Source: Cacajao melanocephalus | Lineage: Eukaryota; Chordata; Mammalia; Primates; Pitheciidae | Length of the DNA: 64,000 nucleotides | Direction of reading: 5' to 3' | Assembly (NCBI GenBank): GCA_963573385.1 | Contig: CAUYLG010065702.1 | Location: 1-64,000 of the forward strand | Shown: positions 11,636 to 25,699 of the stretch, in pieces | Layout of the letters: every line of letters begins with the position of its first letter | How positions within the stretch are numbered: the stretch's first letter is position 1 | Made by a program: the position numbers and the translations under genes | The notes under the pieces: generated by a model | What the model was told of the DNA's origin: nothing | Database searches by the model: none | Seen by the model: only the letters and a program-made list of their open reading frames with translations

Positions 11636-12344
11636 AAAAAAAAAAAAAGCATTTGCTGCATAGATCCACCCCACTCTCATCCTTCTTTATAAGAAATATT
11701 TGAAATGCTAAAGAAATTGATCACAGGAAAAATTTCTTAAAGCAAAAAAAAAAAAAAAAAAAAAAAAAACAACACATTGTGGCATTTCTCTTACTAGTTT
11801 TGTAGAAGAGAGTAAAGGGCTGTTTGTTTTTCACCCACCAAAGCAAGTGAAAAAGCTTTAAAAAAAAAAAAAAAAAGAACTCTTCTAAGTGCCTGGGGAT
11901 GTTTGCAAGAGAAGAGCTTTGCATCTCACCAGGCATCTTTCTCCCTACCTGAAAGAAATGCTAAGGCCTGCCTCTGCTGCTAACAGAATAGAGAACCAAA
12001 GAGTTTCTAGAAGATCTTAACATCGGTCTCCTTACACTTGCCATCTTCTTAGAGAAGACAATGCAGTTACGAGATCAAAGTGTTCCTCCGCCATATAATG
12101 CAGCAAGGTTACACGAGCTTTCTTTGGCCATATAGACACCCTGCATGATCAGCTAGAATGGTTTTCAAAGGATATTGCCCAAGACAGCTGCCTGCAGCAT
12201 GAGAGATCACAGCAGAAAGGGGCCTTGTGGCATGTACCACTAAAGGACAACAGTGAAAGTGAGTCAGAAGAGGTCCGAGTGCATTTTCTTGGTCAGAATG
12301 GCAGAAGACTAGTTGTCACCACAAAATTATTTTCCTTTCTTGCT
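11636..12344. other. Unassigned sequence with three poly(A) runs
   Basis: Three A homopolymers (about 11636-11648, 11744-11769 and 11861-11876) fall within 240 bp. None is preceded by recognisable Alu, L1 or gene sequence and I found no matching target-site duplications. No gene. Confidence 0.55.
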
Positions 12345-12685
12345 GGACATGTGACTGTCAAGCTTCAGATAATATTTCCCAGCCTCCTCCCATGAAAATA
12401 AACCACGTGACTAAGTTATCATCATTGCAATGTTAACCGAAGTAATGGGTGCAACTTCTGCCTCACTTGCTAAGATGAGGTTGCTTGCCCTGGATTCTTT
12501 CCTCTTCTCCATCTGAAAAACAGACATATCTATGACAGCGTGTTGGTCATGCAAACCAGGATAACACCTTAGAAGTTGGTGGAAGACTAAGACGGAAGGA
12601 ACTCAGGTCCCTAAATGACCTTTCAAGGCGGAACTGGACTATCAAGTGAGAGTAATAAATTCCTATTTAAGCAAATGTTTATTAA
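12345..12685 (+). mobile_element. Old LTR or other interspersed repeat, family not named
   Basis: The sequence follows a widely dispersed mammalian repeat: a segment with atgtgactaagtt near 12410, a pyrimidine-rich centre near 12495-12515, and an end containing ggaactcaggtccct (12597-12611) and agtaataaattcc (12650-12662), where aataaa acts like an LTR polyadenylation hexamer. Highly diverged. I am confident it is repetitive but not of the family name. Confidence 0.5.
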
Positions 12686-13061
12686 TTTTTTTATTATTGC
12701 TCCATGAAAAAGAAAAAAAAATAAACGTAAGGTTAATCCTATTTTTTATTTTAATTTGATTAATATCTTTCTAACAAGAGAGATTAAATACAAAAAATTA
12801 GATCTTATCAGATGTTAGAAGGCCACAAACCATTGGAATAGCTAAGATGCATTTCATTCCCCCTTATCCAAGAACCAATTTTCACTACCATTAAGGATGC
12901 ATGATTTAAGCTACTGTGTGTTTGTTCTCTTTGTTAGAGCAGCCTAATCTTTACTCTCCCTTATACAGTGAGGAAATTAAGAAGGGTGGAAATTTCTTTT
13001 GCACCCCCTGGAGACCACTATTACGGCCACGAGAGAAGGCTTCCCATGACAAAGGTCACCT
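12686..13061. other. No gene recognised
   Basis: AT-rich sequence left of the Alu at 13080; no repeat family assigned. Confidence 0.5.
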
Positions 13062-14621
<1,560 letters not shown>

Positions 14622-14799
14622 AAAGGCAGAACTTTTCTAAAATCTACAAAATGATTTCTTACAAGCTGCCATTAGTCACAGAATTAAATGTGTTTTCCTC
14701 CACTTATTTATTTTCCACTAAAATTTAATAATATTATTCTTCCTCTGGAGAGTACAGATGTTAAGCGTAGTAGCATGAAACATTTAAAGAAACCTCTCT

Positions 14800-15005
14800 T
14801 GGAAAGCTGAGGCAAGAGGATTTCTTGAGGCCAGGAGTTCAGGACTAGCTTAAGTAACATAGCAAGACCCTGACTCTACAAAAATATTTAAGAATTAGCC
14901 AGCATGGTGACACATAACTGTAGTCTTAGCTACTTGGGAGACTGTGGCAAGAGGATTACTTGAGCCCAAGAGTTTGAGACTGCAATGAGCTAGGCCCTGT
15001 ATCAT
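14800..15005 (+). mobile_element. AluJ-like fragment, 5' truncated
   Basis: Starts within the left arm (ggaaagctgaggcaagagg) and continues to a right arm ending near gagctaggcc. The first about 45 bases and the 3' end are missing. Very diverged, consistent with an early AluJ. Confidence 0.8.
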
Positions 15006-17040
15006 GTATCAAAATGCTTCTTTTTTTCTTTATCCCACCCAGCTCTTATGAACCTCAAAGTCTATCTAAGCATAAAGTGTGTCCACCTTTAAATAAGAGA
15101 GATGGAGAGCCAGGAGAATCTTCATACATATATCTATATGGATAGATATAGGTACTGATCTTAAAGAAGCCAAAACATGCAACTCAGGAATGTCATCTAT
15201 GAAAATACTTAGGTCTCAGAAACTCATAAACCCAAAAAGATAAACAAACAAAAAGACTTATCTACTTCCAATTCGCCAAGCACTTACCTCCTCTTTAATC
15301 CTTATCTCAAAACCTTCCACACCTTAAATGTTGCCTCTCTCTGTCCCAAGATGAGATACGCATCCTTCTATCTCCTCTATCTTTCCTGTCCTGTGTTATG
15401 AAGTCTTATGTCCGTACTGGCTCACTGTTCTGCTCCACACAGCTTTCCCTAGTTTCCCTAGTTTGGTTGCCTTTGATGCTTTCTCCAAGGACTCCTCTGA
15501 GAGAGCCACATGTACCGGGTCAACAACCTAAGCAAGGCAGTAGCCTAGGAGCTCCTCAAGGGAGGGAACAAAGTCTTATCCAACTCTGTATTCCATTTCC
15601 CCAACATGGCAAGTACTAGTCGACCTTGTTTTTGTTTTGCTTTGTTCTTGTAATAATTGAGTCACTGGATGAAGAGAAAGAAAAGAAAACATATCTTCTC
15701 CAAAGGACACTATCACAGCATGGGTCCTAGACATTTATTGTCAGGACGTCAGATACCTTGTGGGAAGTTAAAACTGCCTGCCTATTACCTGGCTTTTAGT
15801 CCTTTGATTTATCTCGGTGGCTGATGAGGACAGGGCGTGAGGAGTCCTAAGTCACCTAGTCCTTGCTTGTTAGATGCCACAGGCATCCATCTCTGCATGA
15901 CTAGATACCACCAAGAAGCTATCTTGAGTCACTAGACAGACCCACCGTTTCCAAACTAATGGCCATCCAAAAGCTCTCATTTAGATGAATAGAGTAATTT
16001 ATAAGCAAGATAGGAAAGACAGAAAGAAAGATGGCATAAAGAGTGCTGCTTCAGCACTTTCAATAAGATCCGGCTTGTCCACCATAGCCAGTCTTGTCAA
16101 GCTCACTCTGCTTATGCAGAGGAGTTGTCACCCCGCCCTGGAAAGCACTGAAGTTTTTTTTGACCCATCACCATTCATTACCAGGAAGAAAAATCATCTT
16201 CTTATTTGAAGCTCTTTTTTCTTCATAGCCCATTGGCCATGACCGATGTTACTTTAAGTAATGCAGTTAAAACTGCTTAACCCCAGAAAGCCTCATACAT
16301 AGGAAGTGCTTGCTCTAGTTAAGATAAAATCCAGAGAAGGCAGAAACCATACAAGACAATAGGTGTCTTCAAAGTTCCCCTTACCACCTTTCCTATATAG
16401 AAAAACACAAGAACCTACTCTCAAGCCGCAGTTTCTTACAAGTCATTACACAAATGTCCAAGAATTCAGAATTGTACCCTTATATAGCCTAAATATTTCA
16501 TAATGCTGTTGACATTGATTCACTCTTAAGATCATACCAAAGGACAAGGATATGTGACTTATTTTCACTGTAATAATAAACACATTATTTTACATTTCAT
16601 TGGTGATACCTTCCATCAAATCATTTCTTGAAAAGAAATCCAACAGCATCATTTCTTTTTTTTAATGTTGTTCCAATTATTCTTAAAATAATTAGAATAT
16701 GGTTTACTGTATTATTTTAGTAATCAATATTTCTTTTTGGCAAAACGTGGTTTTTATTTTAAATAAGATAATACCTTCTATTATAACAAAGTCACTATTT
16801 CAACATACGTGAACGTCATACGAAGATGGAACCAACAAAAGGAGGAATGCTCTTGGCAGTTTATTAATATTTAGTCACTTAGACCTCATTTATAATAAGG
16901 GCACCTGGCATCTTCCATTAGTTCTGTTACCACAATTGCAAGGGCTATGATAATAGTGGCACGCAGGAGGGAAAAAAACTAAAAGAAGGATTCACTTTAA
17001 AATTAGCTCAAGATGCATGAAGTAAACAATTTTTAAAACC
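15006..17040. other. No gene or repeat recognised
   Basis: About 2 kb of apparently single-copy AT-rich DNA. Frames at 15398-15619 and 15985-16209 show no domains, codon bias or splice context and are not called. Confidence 0.5.
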
Positions 17041-17400
17041 CATAAATAGACAGCTAGCTAATAGTTATTACATTCAATAATTTAGCATGATATGCATGAC
17101 GGTTTTGACCTCCAAAATAATTTAGCGCCTTGAGCTGAGATTAAATGCAGAACATTAATTTTTCCCTCTGGTTGTCAAGCCAACCAAGAGACCCGTCAAA
17201 TCCATTTAAATAAAGCCTGCATCATGTAATAATAGTAAAGGGAATAAAATATTAATATAGGCCTGTGGTAGAACGTTGGCCAACAGAGGTGTAGTGAGGT
17301 GCCTTTAATTTATTACCCTGACAATCTGTCTTGCACTAAAACCAGGCGTTAAAGCACCATCTAAGAATTATTTTTTGAGCTAGAAGATGGGCCCATTTAA
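17041..17400. other. Candidate conserved non-coding element
   Basis: Non-repetitive, AT-rich stretch dense in homeodomain-type words (ttaatttt, taattta) together with ordered mixed-composition blocks such as ttattaccctgacaatctgt (17312-17331). This texture is typical of conserved enhancers in gene deserts, but the call is an impression and needs alignment data. No open frame. Confidence 0.2.
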
Positions 17401-18540
17401 GAAAGGTTACAGTTCCTTCAAATGTGCAGAATTTTTAGTATCTCCAAGGAAAAGGAATCATGAGTTCCATTTTAATTGTATGAATTTGAAGAGATAACAA
17501 AGTACAAATGCCCAAGACCCATTGTAATGAAAATAAAATTTCCAAAGAAAAAGGAAGACACTCATTCATTATATGAGACTTGATGAGCCTTCCCCCATGA
17601 TAAAAGTCCATCTAAATCAATGTATTATTTACATGCCACATACACCAACCTTAATCACTGCTCTTCTCCCAAACACATTCTGATGTTTATTTCTGGATCA
17701 TTTTCCAATGGGTTTACTCTCTGAAGAGTAGAAGTTTTAAGTACACATTCTTAAATGCCTTATCCTTATTCTAGAGATGATTTCCCTGCAAGAACCACAC
17801 TTATTTCATATAAAAATCTCAAACTGATGAGTAGGGAGGTTATAGATAGAGATAAACAGTGGGAAAAACATGCACAGTGCATGCTTTGTTGTGTTCAAGT
17901 AGTTGCTTTATTGGCATGAATACTCAATAGTAATTCATTTTACTAAATGAGAAATTTATATAAATTCTTTAAAATAAGTTTGGTTTAACATTTATTTTAA
18001 ACACGCCAAACATACTTTTTAATGCTAATCATGTTATTTTTCCAGGTACATCACACTCAAAATAAACAAAAGCCAGAAGCTGCCTGCTTGCTCCCCCATG
18101 GTCATCCACCCCACAGAGCAGTAGATCTCCCTTTAAGCTAAGCTTCCACTAACATCAAAGAATCTTCTCTGTAGAAGAACAAGGTATAAGACACAGGAAG
18201 AAACAGAAATCTGGCCACAGGAAAAGAACCTTTAAAAATTCTAACCAAAGCACAGAATTCTCCAAGCAAGGGAACTGCTCAGCAGCAATCAGATCAGGTG
18301 TGAAATCACAAACATTAGAACTAAAGTCAGACAGCTCACCTTCATGTGGAAAGGGAAGACAGCACAGTGATGACACAAAATCTCACAGCAATTACAGTGA
18401 CAGGAGCTGAGAAAACTGCAGCTATCCCAGGCTGACCTACAGTTACTTGATAAAATGCAATGGACACCATTCCAATGTCTCAAAGGCTGGCTATAATCTT
18501 TCAGAGCATGGAAGGCCACTTGTTTCAAAGAGTCAAAGGG
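17401..18540. other. No gene recognised
   Basis: Single-copy-looking sequence. Reverse-strand frames at 18155-18376 and 18289-18528 overlap in different frames with no recognisable product. Confidence 0.5.
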
Positions 18541-18960
18541 TCAGCCTTGTTCTTTATTTCTAAATATACTGCACTTATTAATGTTTTAATTGCTACAAAA
18601 TAAGCTCCCTGAATTAACTAATTTGAGCTGTTTCTGTAATAAAGCTTGCTAATTAAATTTGAGGGAAGCTCAATGTTTACTTCATATCCACTTCTAATAG
18701 GCACCTGGAACTCAGGAGATGTCATTATCACATGGTTTCTACAGCCTCTTATCTCACTGGCTAAGTGACTGGATGTCAATTATTGCTGTGAGGTGTTTCT
18801 CTTCTTTATCAGATCCCTATCATAGAGGTCACAATTACCCTGGGAGAAAAGACAAAGAAAGTTGTAAATTTACATTATTTGCTTAGATGAAAGCAGAAAA
18901 CCATAGAGTAATGCAAAAAAATCTCTGTCTCTAAAGGGCCATTATTAATTCATCTTCTGG
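18541..18960. other. Candidate conserved non-coding element
   Basis: Non-repetitive block with several TAAT-core homeodomain-like sites (ttaattgc about 18585, ctaattaaat about 18649, tcaattattg about 18776) and a GATA-like ttatcaga near 18807. No coding frame. Judged by texture only. Confidence 0.2.
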
Positions 18961-19317
18961 AACAAAGTCAGACACACAAAGGTTTGTATGTGACTGCCTT
19001 CCTGTGCTGGCATACCTTAGAATTGCCAAGTGTTTGTTGCCTTATAGTACAGCTTCCCTTACAAACTTCCAGGCAGTGCTCATTAATAAATAGTTTCATA
19101 AATTATTAATAAATAATCGAGGCTTAGAAGGTCCTAAGGGAAATTATATAAAATATCTGATTGTTTGAGATGCTTTTTCATGACATTGTTTCGTCAGTCT
19201 GTAAGTACATATTAAGAACCTACCACTGCTCTTTTTACTGTAAAGATACAGTGCAGCAGGCAAAACCCTGTATTCAGAAACTTTGTAATCAAAAGTGGTG
19301 GAAGGGGTAAAGTTGCC
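18961..19317. other. No gene recognised
   Basis: AT-rich sequence left of the palindromic element at 19318. The reverse-strand frame at 19144-19335 has no support. Confidence 0.5.
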
Positions 19318-19497
19318 AGTGAAAATACAGGACACTCAGTTAAATTTGAATTTCAAATAAACAATGAATAGGTTTTTTCAACTTTTGGGAAGTGTTTGGA
19401 CATACCTATATGTCTCAAATATTGCTTGGGACGTTCTTACACTAAAAATTACGTTATCTGAAAATTCAAAATTAACTGGGCATTCTGGATTTTCACT
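19318..19497. mobile_element. Palindromic interspersed repeat, possible fossil DNA transposon
   Basis: About 180 bp form an imperfect long palindrome. The arm 19318-19361 (starting agtgaaaataca) is repeated inverted at 19454-19497 (ending attttcact) with roughly 80 percent agreement. I recognise the arm as part of a dispersed human repeat, but the family name is uncertain. The layout suits a non-autonomous DNA transposon. It lies inside a 91-codon frame that is not a gene. Confidence 0.6.
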
Positions 19498-19859
19498 AAT
19501 ACTTAAATTAGTAATTTTTACATTTTTTAAAATTCAAATTTTTATTTATGCAAAATCTGACAATACTAGGAAGGGAGTAATGACAGGAAAGGAAAAAGAT
19601 GGGAAAAGCTACCGACGTATGGTAGGGAAACAGGAATAATACCTTTTATGAGATGCCTACCTGTGCCAAGAACTGAACTTAAACTTGTCAAAGAATTGTA
19701 TGTGACACATGTGTGTGTGAATGTGCTTAATCAAGACTTAATAAACACCTAAATAAACTATTTTAAAAGAATAAAGCAATAACATGGGTGAACTATAGAT
19801 GACTATATTAAATAATTCAGTTTTTAAGAATTAAAGAAAGAGGAAAGAAACATAAAACA
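19498..19859. other. No gene recognised
   Basis: AT-rich sequence between the palindromic element and the ERV LTR at about 19860; nothing assigned. Confidence 0.5.
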
Positions 19860-20420
19860 TGGCTTGACAGTAAAGATAGGTTTATTTTAGATAAAACATG
19901 ACAGGGGCTTCTGGCCAGTTTGGGTCAGGAGTGCTTTCTCTTACAGTCTAAGAATATATATTGGTTTTAGGGTGAGGGGGCTTATTATAAGCTTGGAATG
20001 TTTCTGTGTGAGGGAGAAGTTTTATGGCAGGGTTGGAATGTCTCTAGGAGGAGGGGAGGTTATCTTGTGGCTGACATCTTTCCAGCCAGAGGAGGATTAT
20101 CTTGAGGCTAGCATCTTCCCAGCCAGAAGGGGGTTATCTTGGGGCTAGCATGTCTCTGGTTGGGGAAGAGTTTGGAATGTTTCTGGTTGGAGGTGTTATT
20201 TGTGGTTTATGTTTGTGCTGACTTTAGTCATTAGGCTGATGTCCTTTGGATTTAGGCAGTTTTTTGTTAAGGTGAACTTTAGAATGAGGAACTTGTCCAA
20301 GATGGTGACGTTTCTGCTCTGTTAAAGTTAAGCTGTCATATATCAAATGGTAATATGTGTAACAGACATAATCTTGCTTAATCATTAAAAATTCCTCCTC
20401 ACTAATACACCAGCAAACAC
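19860..20420. mobile_element. ERV LTR with internal tandem units (MER52-like ERV1)
   Basis: GC-richer sequence with three approximate copies of a 36-38 bp unit (ttatctt, variable spacer, gctagcatctt or similar, then ccagccaga) between about 20057 and 20165, followed by a conserved LTR-like segment to about 20420. Internal tandem units of this kind occur in some ERV1 LTRs such as MER52. Family and boundaries are tentative; orientation was not fixed. Confidence 0.6.
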
Positions 20421-22463
20421 TTTTCATCAGGATAACAGAATCTCCTTAAAAAATAGCACCTCATCTTTGAAAACTAGTGTTTGGCATAAAAAATTAAAAT
20501 AGCACCTATCCATATATAGAGATGATAGAAAGATGGATAGATAAATGATAGACATTTTCTAGCAGCACACATGAGAAACAGGTAATAGTGGAGGACTTGA
20601 GGAAGGGGTATGAAGAATTGGAGGACTGGGGGTTATGGGAAGAATGAAGGTCAGCTTCATGGACACATAACCTGTGAGGTTACATAAGGCCCAGAGCTTA
20701 GGGCTCCATTTGGCTTAATGTTCTACTGCAATTATTTTAAAATTTTAAAAAAATTTTTAGCAAAGTCCCCTGTATTTTTATTACATTGCCCCACCAATTA
20801 TTGCATTGTAGCTGGTCCTGGGAGGGATTTTCTGGGCTTTCTAGAAAACAGAGCCTGAGTCAAAGGCATATGTGTTCCCATTTTATTGAGGAGTGTAACT
20901 CCAGAGACACCAGAATAAGTGGAAAAGGAAACCCAAATTAGTGATGGAAAGAAGAGGAGAAAACACAGGGGAAGTGGAAGACAACTGGCCTTTATTTGAC
21001 AGCAATTGCAACTAATGCCATGATCTCCCAGGATGTTTTCTAAGAGGCCATCTAAGTACCTCATTTTACATGTATCTGTATATTGGTGGTTGGAAAAGGA
21101 AATAGTTTATCCTCAGCTTCTTCCTCTTCTCCACCTTCCATTGGTCAAGATCCATCATGAGCTGTTAACTTCTCTTTTTTCCAAGGTGAGTCAGCAGTTT
21201 CTTTAAGCAATAACTGGAAAGGCAAAGCCTTACGGAAGTGTGGCCAGGGCATAGCTACAGCATCTGTCTCACCAGGCAACATAGCAGAGAGAGCTTCTTA
21301 TCTGTAGCAATAGCTGGGAACAGTACCAGCATTCCTAAGACACCTCAGCTAGAAAGCCAGGCTAGAACACAAGTCTGAAATGGTGCAGGAACTGGGCCCC
21401 AGACAAATCCATGTGTCTACCAAATGTAGGATAAATACATTGTGATGTTTTCCTGTGATGGACTAGTATAAAGCAATCAAAATTGCTCCTATAGCTCCTC
21501 TCAATGTAGATATAGCTCATAAATATGATATGGATTAAAAGAAGAAGCCTGACAAAAAATAACGCCTTTTGCATAATCCCCTATAGAAAGCTCAAAAAAA
21601 AAAAAACCAGACAAATATCAAGTATAATTTTTAGGAATCCATGGTGAAATGGAAAAGCTATAATAAAAAGAAAGTGATAATGATTTTAAAAAGCTAGATA
21701 GCGGCTCACTTGGAGAGAAGGAAAATGATAGTAATTGGAAGAGGATCCCAGGAGCACATCTGGGTCTGGCCATGTTCTCCCTCTGTGCTGTCCTTCAAGC
21801 AAAGTGAAGAAGATGAAGTAGAAGAATCAACTGTATCAAATGTTGCTGACAGATGAAATATGATATGGCCTGAAAAATAAATGCTAGATTTGACACCAGA
21901 AAGGTCAGTGGTTATATCTTGGATTGATTGGAGTGAAGTCACAAAAGAAAATGAGGAAGAAGTAGGAGACAGTGGATATAGAAATTTCTCTTAAGAAGTT
22001 TGGTTGTAAAGGAAAGGATAAATATGGGGCTGTACCTGGAGAGGAGAAGTGGGTGCTGGGGGAGTTGTTAGTTTTTTACAAGGTGTGAGGTGAGAAGCAT
22101 AAATCTGTTTGTATGCACTTACGGGGATGATCTAATAGACAGAAACTGTCTACTAGGCAGATGAGAAAGATGCTGTAGCTATGCCTTAGCCAGAACGGTC
22201 CTGTAAGGCTTTGGCCTTTCCAAATGTTGCTTAGAAACTGATTTAACAGAAGGCAAGGATGGATTGCTAGGGCAATGTCTTTGAATAAGCTAGAGATAAA
22301 ATGATCTTCTGAACATGCAAAGGGAAGACAAGGTGATGTGTAAGTGCCCCAATGCACACGGGTAGGGATGTATGGTCATAGGATGTTGTAGAAATTATCT
22401 CCTGATTTTAAAAATAAAAACTGAAAATGAGAAAGGGAAAGAATGTGTTAGAATTTTAAAAAT
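20421..22463. other. No gene recognised
   Basis: About 2 kb with small GATA-like patches (20514-20555) and an A run (about 21594-21606). Frames at 20798-21064, 21706-21942 and 22076-22357 have no recognisable domains and are not called. Confidence 0.5.
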
Positions 22464-22809
<346 letters not shown>

Positions 22810-22898
22810 CTAGGACAGAGCAGAAAAATTAAAGTACTAGGGAAAAATAGTATAATTGCCAACAGCTCTTAGGGCCCACTTGAGATTAGTGATCATGA

Positions 22899-23044
22899 TT
22901 TTATTTTTAATTTTTTTATTTTTATTATTATATTTTTAAAAGATGGGATCTCACTATGTTGCCCAAGCTGGTCTCAAACTCCTGGGCTCAAGGGATCCTT
23001 TCCCAAAATGTTGGGATTACAGGCATGCGCCACTGTGCCCGGCC
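22899..23044 (-). mobile_element. Free left Alu monomer (FLAM-like)
   Basis: T-rich start followed by a single antisense left-arm-type Alu monomer ending gtgcccggcc at 23044. Only one arm is present, as in FLAM monomers that preceded dimeric Alu; a truncated AluJ is the alternative. Confidence 0.8.
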
Positions 23045-23689
23045 AGGAGCATTACTTCAAACACAGCGTGACTGTGCGTTTCTCCCACAATGAGCCAGTG
23101 CTAGCACAAATAGGCATAAAGTAAAGAAAGGGCAGATGTCCTCTTAAAAAGTAGAAAGCTGTTCAGCATGAGAGACTCCTTTCTAGAATATTTCTAATTT
23201 AGGAATACGATTTGGCTTAAGAGACATAAAAACAAGACAGAAAACTATTATCTAAGCTAATAAAAAAATCACATCAATAAAAATCCACTCCTTGAAGCTG
23301 ATAATTTTATAAATAATATAATTTAATAATATTCAAACAGTATTGCTTAATAGTTCCTAGTAGAACTAAGAGTATCTAGGGAAAAATTCTGGGATCTACA
23401 ATTATAGGCTATCAGTTCTTTTATTGATATAATCCATGATTTCCTGCACTTAAGGAAATAACGGTTTTTTTCCCCATATGTAAAACAGAAGACTAGTAAA
23501 TTTGCTCTTATTTAGGTGAATAGATAAGCAAATAAGGAAATATTTAGCATTTTGCTATTGCCTGGGATATTATTACAATGACTGAATTTAACAAAAGAAT
23601 ATATATGATTAATAACAGTAGTACGTGTTTGATGGTAGTAAATATATTAATAAATTTCAGTAAATGCCACAGTTATTAAAGGTAGTCTG
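23045..23689. other. No gene recognised
   Basis: AT-rich, apparently single-copy DNA between two Alu elements. Confidence 0.5.
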
Positions 23690-23980
23690 TTTTTTTGAGA
23701 CAGAGTCTCACCCTGTCACCCAGGCTGGAGTGCAATGGCACAATCTCAGCTCACTGCAACCTCCACCCCCCAGGGTTCAAGCAATTCTTGTGCCTCAGCC
23801 TCCCAAGTAGCTGGGACTACAGGCATATGCCACCATATCTGGCTAATTTTTTGTATTTTCAATAAAACGGAGGTTTTGCCATGTTGCCCAGGCTGGTCTT
23901 GAACTCCTGGCCTCAAGTAATTCAATCCCCTTGGCCTCCCAAAGTACTGGGATTACAGGCGTGAGCCACCATGCCTGGAC
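23690..23980 (-). mobile_element. Full-length Alu, minus strand
   Basis: T run at 23690-23697, then antisense Alu to 23980. Diverged, AluS-like or AluJ-like. No clear target-site duplication. Confidence 0.9.
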
Positions 23981-25699
23981 AAATGTAGCCAATTTTTAAA
24001 ATACTGGAAGTCTTAATTTTTCTGTATCTTACCTTACATAACATGTTTTCCAAAATCTTGGTGTAGTGGCTTTCCTGCTTGTATATGAAAAGTGCTACAT
24101 TCAACATGAGAGAATAGCCCACGCTCCTGAAAATAAAATGCAATTTGAATCAAATTTTCTAGTTTTAATTTTCTTAAAAACTATGTCTCATTTCATTGAA
24201 AATGTTCATATGTTAAACAAAATAAGACTTTTTTTGTATTTGAAATATGTTACTGAGATATATTTTTTATTTATCTTTTTTGGTCCAGAAATGTTGAGAT
24301 AAACATTTTCTTTCAAACTTCTCAGATAATAATTATATTATATTTTATATTCCTTCCTCAATAGAAATATAGAACATCTCATTTCAGCAGTCATTTTAGT
24401 AATCCTGATTTAGGTATTGAGAGTCTGTTTTTTACAAGCCCACTTAGAAATTTGTTAAGATTCTCAAACTGCATTGCTTTTATTAAAGTTATAGTACCTA
24501 GTGTGAAACATTTTGCTATATTATTATATTAATATAAAAACTGTTTGGGGTGTGCATGTGCGTGCATGTGTATGTGTGTGTGTGTATATCTGTGGGTTCT
24601 TCATAGAAAGGTAAAACACAGTTACAGGCTGAAATATCTTATAGATAATTGTTACCTTCCCATCAGGGAAGAGATAAAACTAGCATAGCTATGTGTATTT
24701 GCTATAAGAGTTGCAGGCCTGGTTCATTCCACTGAGGAGAAATATTTTTATCAAAAGCCACAAAATAATATTATTCCAAAAGGGTGTTTATGTAAAATAT
24801 AGGAAAATTTTAAAATACATGAATTCATTCAAAAAGCACTGAAATCCCCATTTAACACTTATTTTATAATAATGCTGAGAAAAGAAAGATAATTGAAATA
24901 TAGAACACAATTACATTTTTATGTTAAAATACGGTAGATTTATGTCTCTGGTAAATAACGCCAAGATAGTTAAAAATGAACTTTCATTGAATGAATACAT
25001 TTGGTTTTATGTAATTCCCTATTTTGAATTTGTTTTTGTGCCTGGTAATATAAAGCTTAATACGAAGTCATAGCTCAGTCTTTTGGGTTAAGATAATTTT
25101 TTTTAAGTGAAGAAAAAGTAAATAGTCTCAAATTTACCAGCAGCAAGCAAACAAGGGAGGGGAAGCATCTTTGTGCTGTAAGTGTCAAGCAATGGAAACA
25201 AAACATAAGCCAGAAATTCAGATTTGTTTGCGTTTTAAAATGTATGTATAAACTTTGCATTACACTTGGTATGTTTGAGGCGGTGCCACATAAATACATC
25301 AAAGTGTTCATAGCAAGTGCTATGAATGTTCAAAATATATATGGTAAATAAATACCACGGAATCCGACAAGACTCCCAGCAGATCCTCATTCTCTGAAAA
25401 CATCACTGAAAAAAAAAGGTGGGTTGAAGACATTCTAAGAATGCTGCTAGTGTCCTCCAACTTAGAGGGAGGGCGACTGAAAGCTGAGTAGAAAGACACA
25501 GGAAGATGTTCAATACTGGAGGCCCCTACACACACATGGAAAATCGCAGAAAGACAAGAACAGATACTGGAACTTACCATCTTCACATAAAGAAAACAAC
25601 TAATATCAATGGAAATAGGCCCTGGTAGGAGACATTTGCAGGATTTCAGAGAGAAAGCCAAACCCAAATTGTCCAGAACAAAGTTGTAGTTCTTTTATC
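23981..25699. other. Unassigned AT-rich DNA with a TG-rich patch
   Basis: A TG-rich microsatellite with CA/TA interruptions lies at 24549-24594. Frames at 25075-25311 and 25320-25667 (reverse strand, 78 and 115 codons) have no recognisable domain; the latter may be antisense to the start of a LINE that becomes clear after about 25700. Confidence 0.5.
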
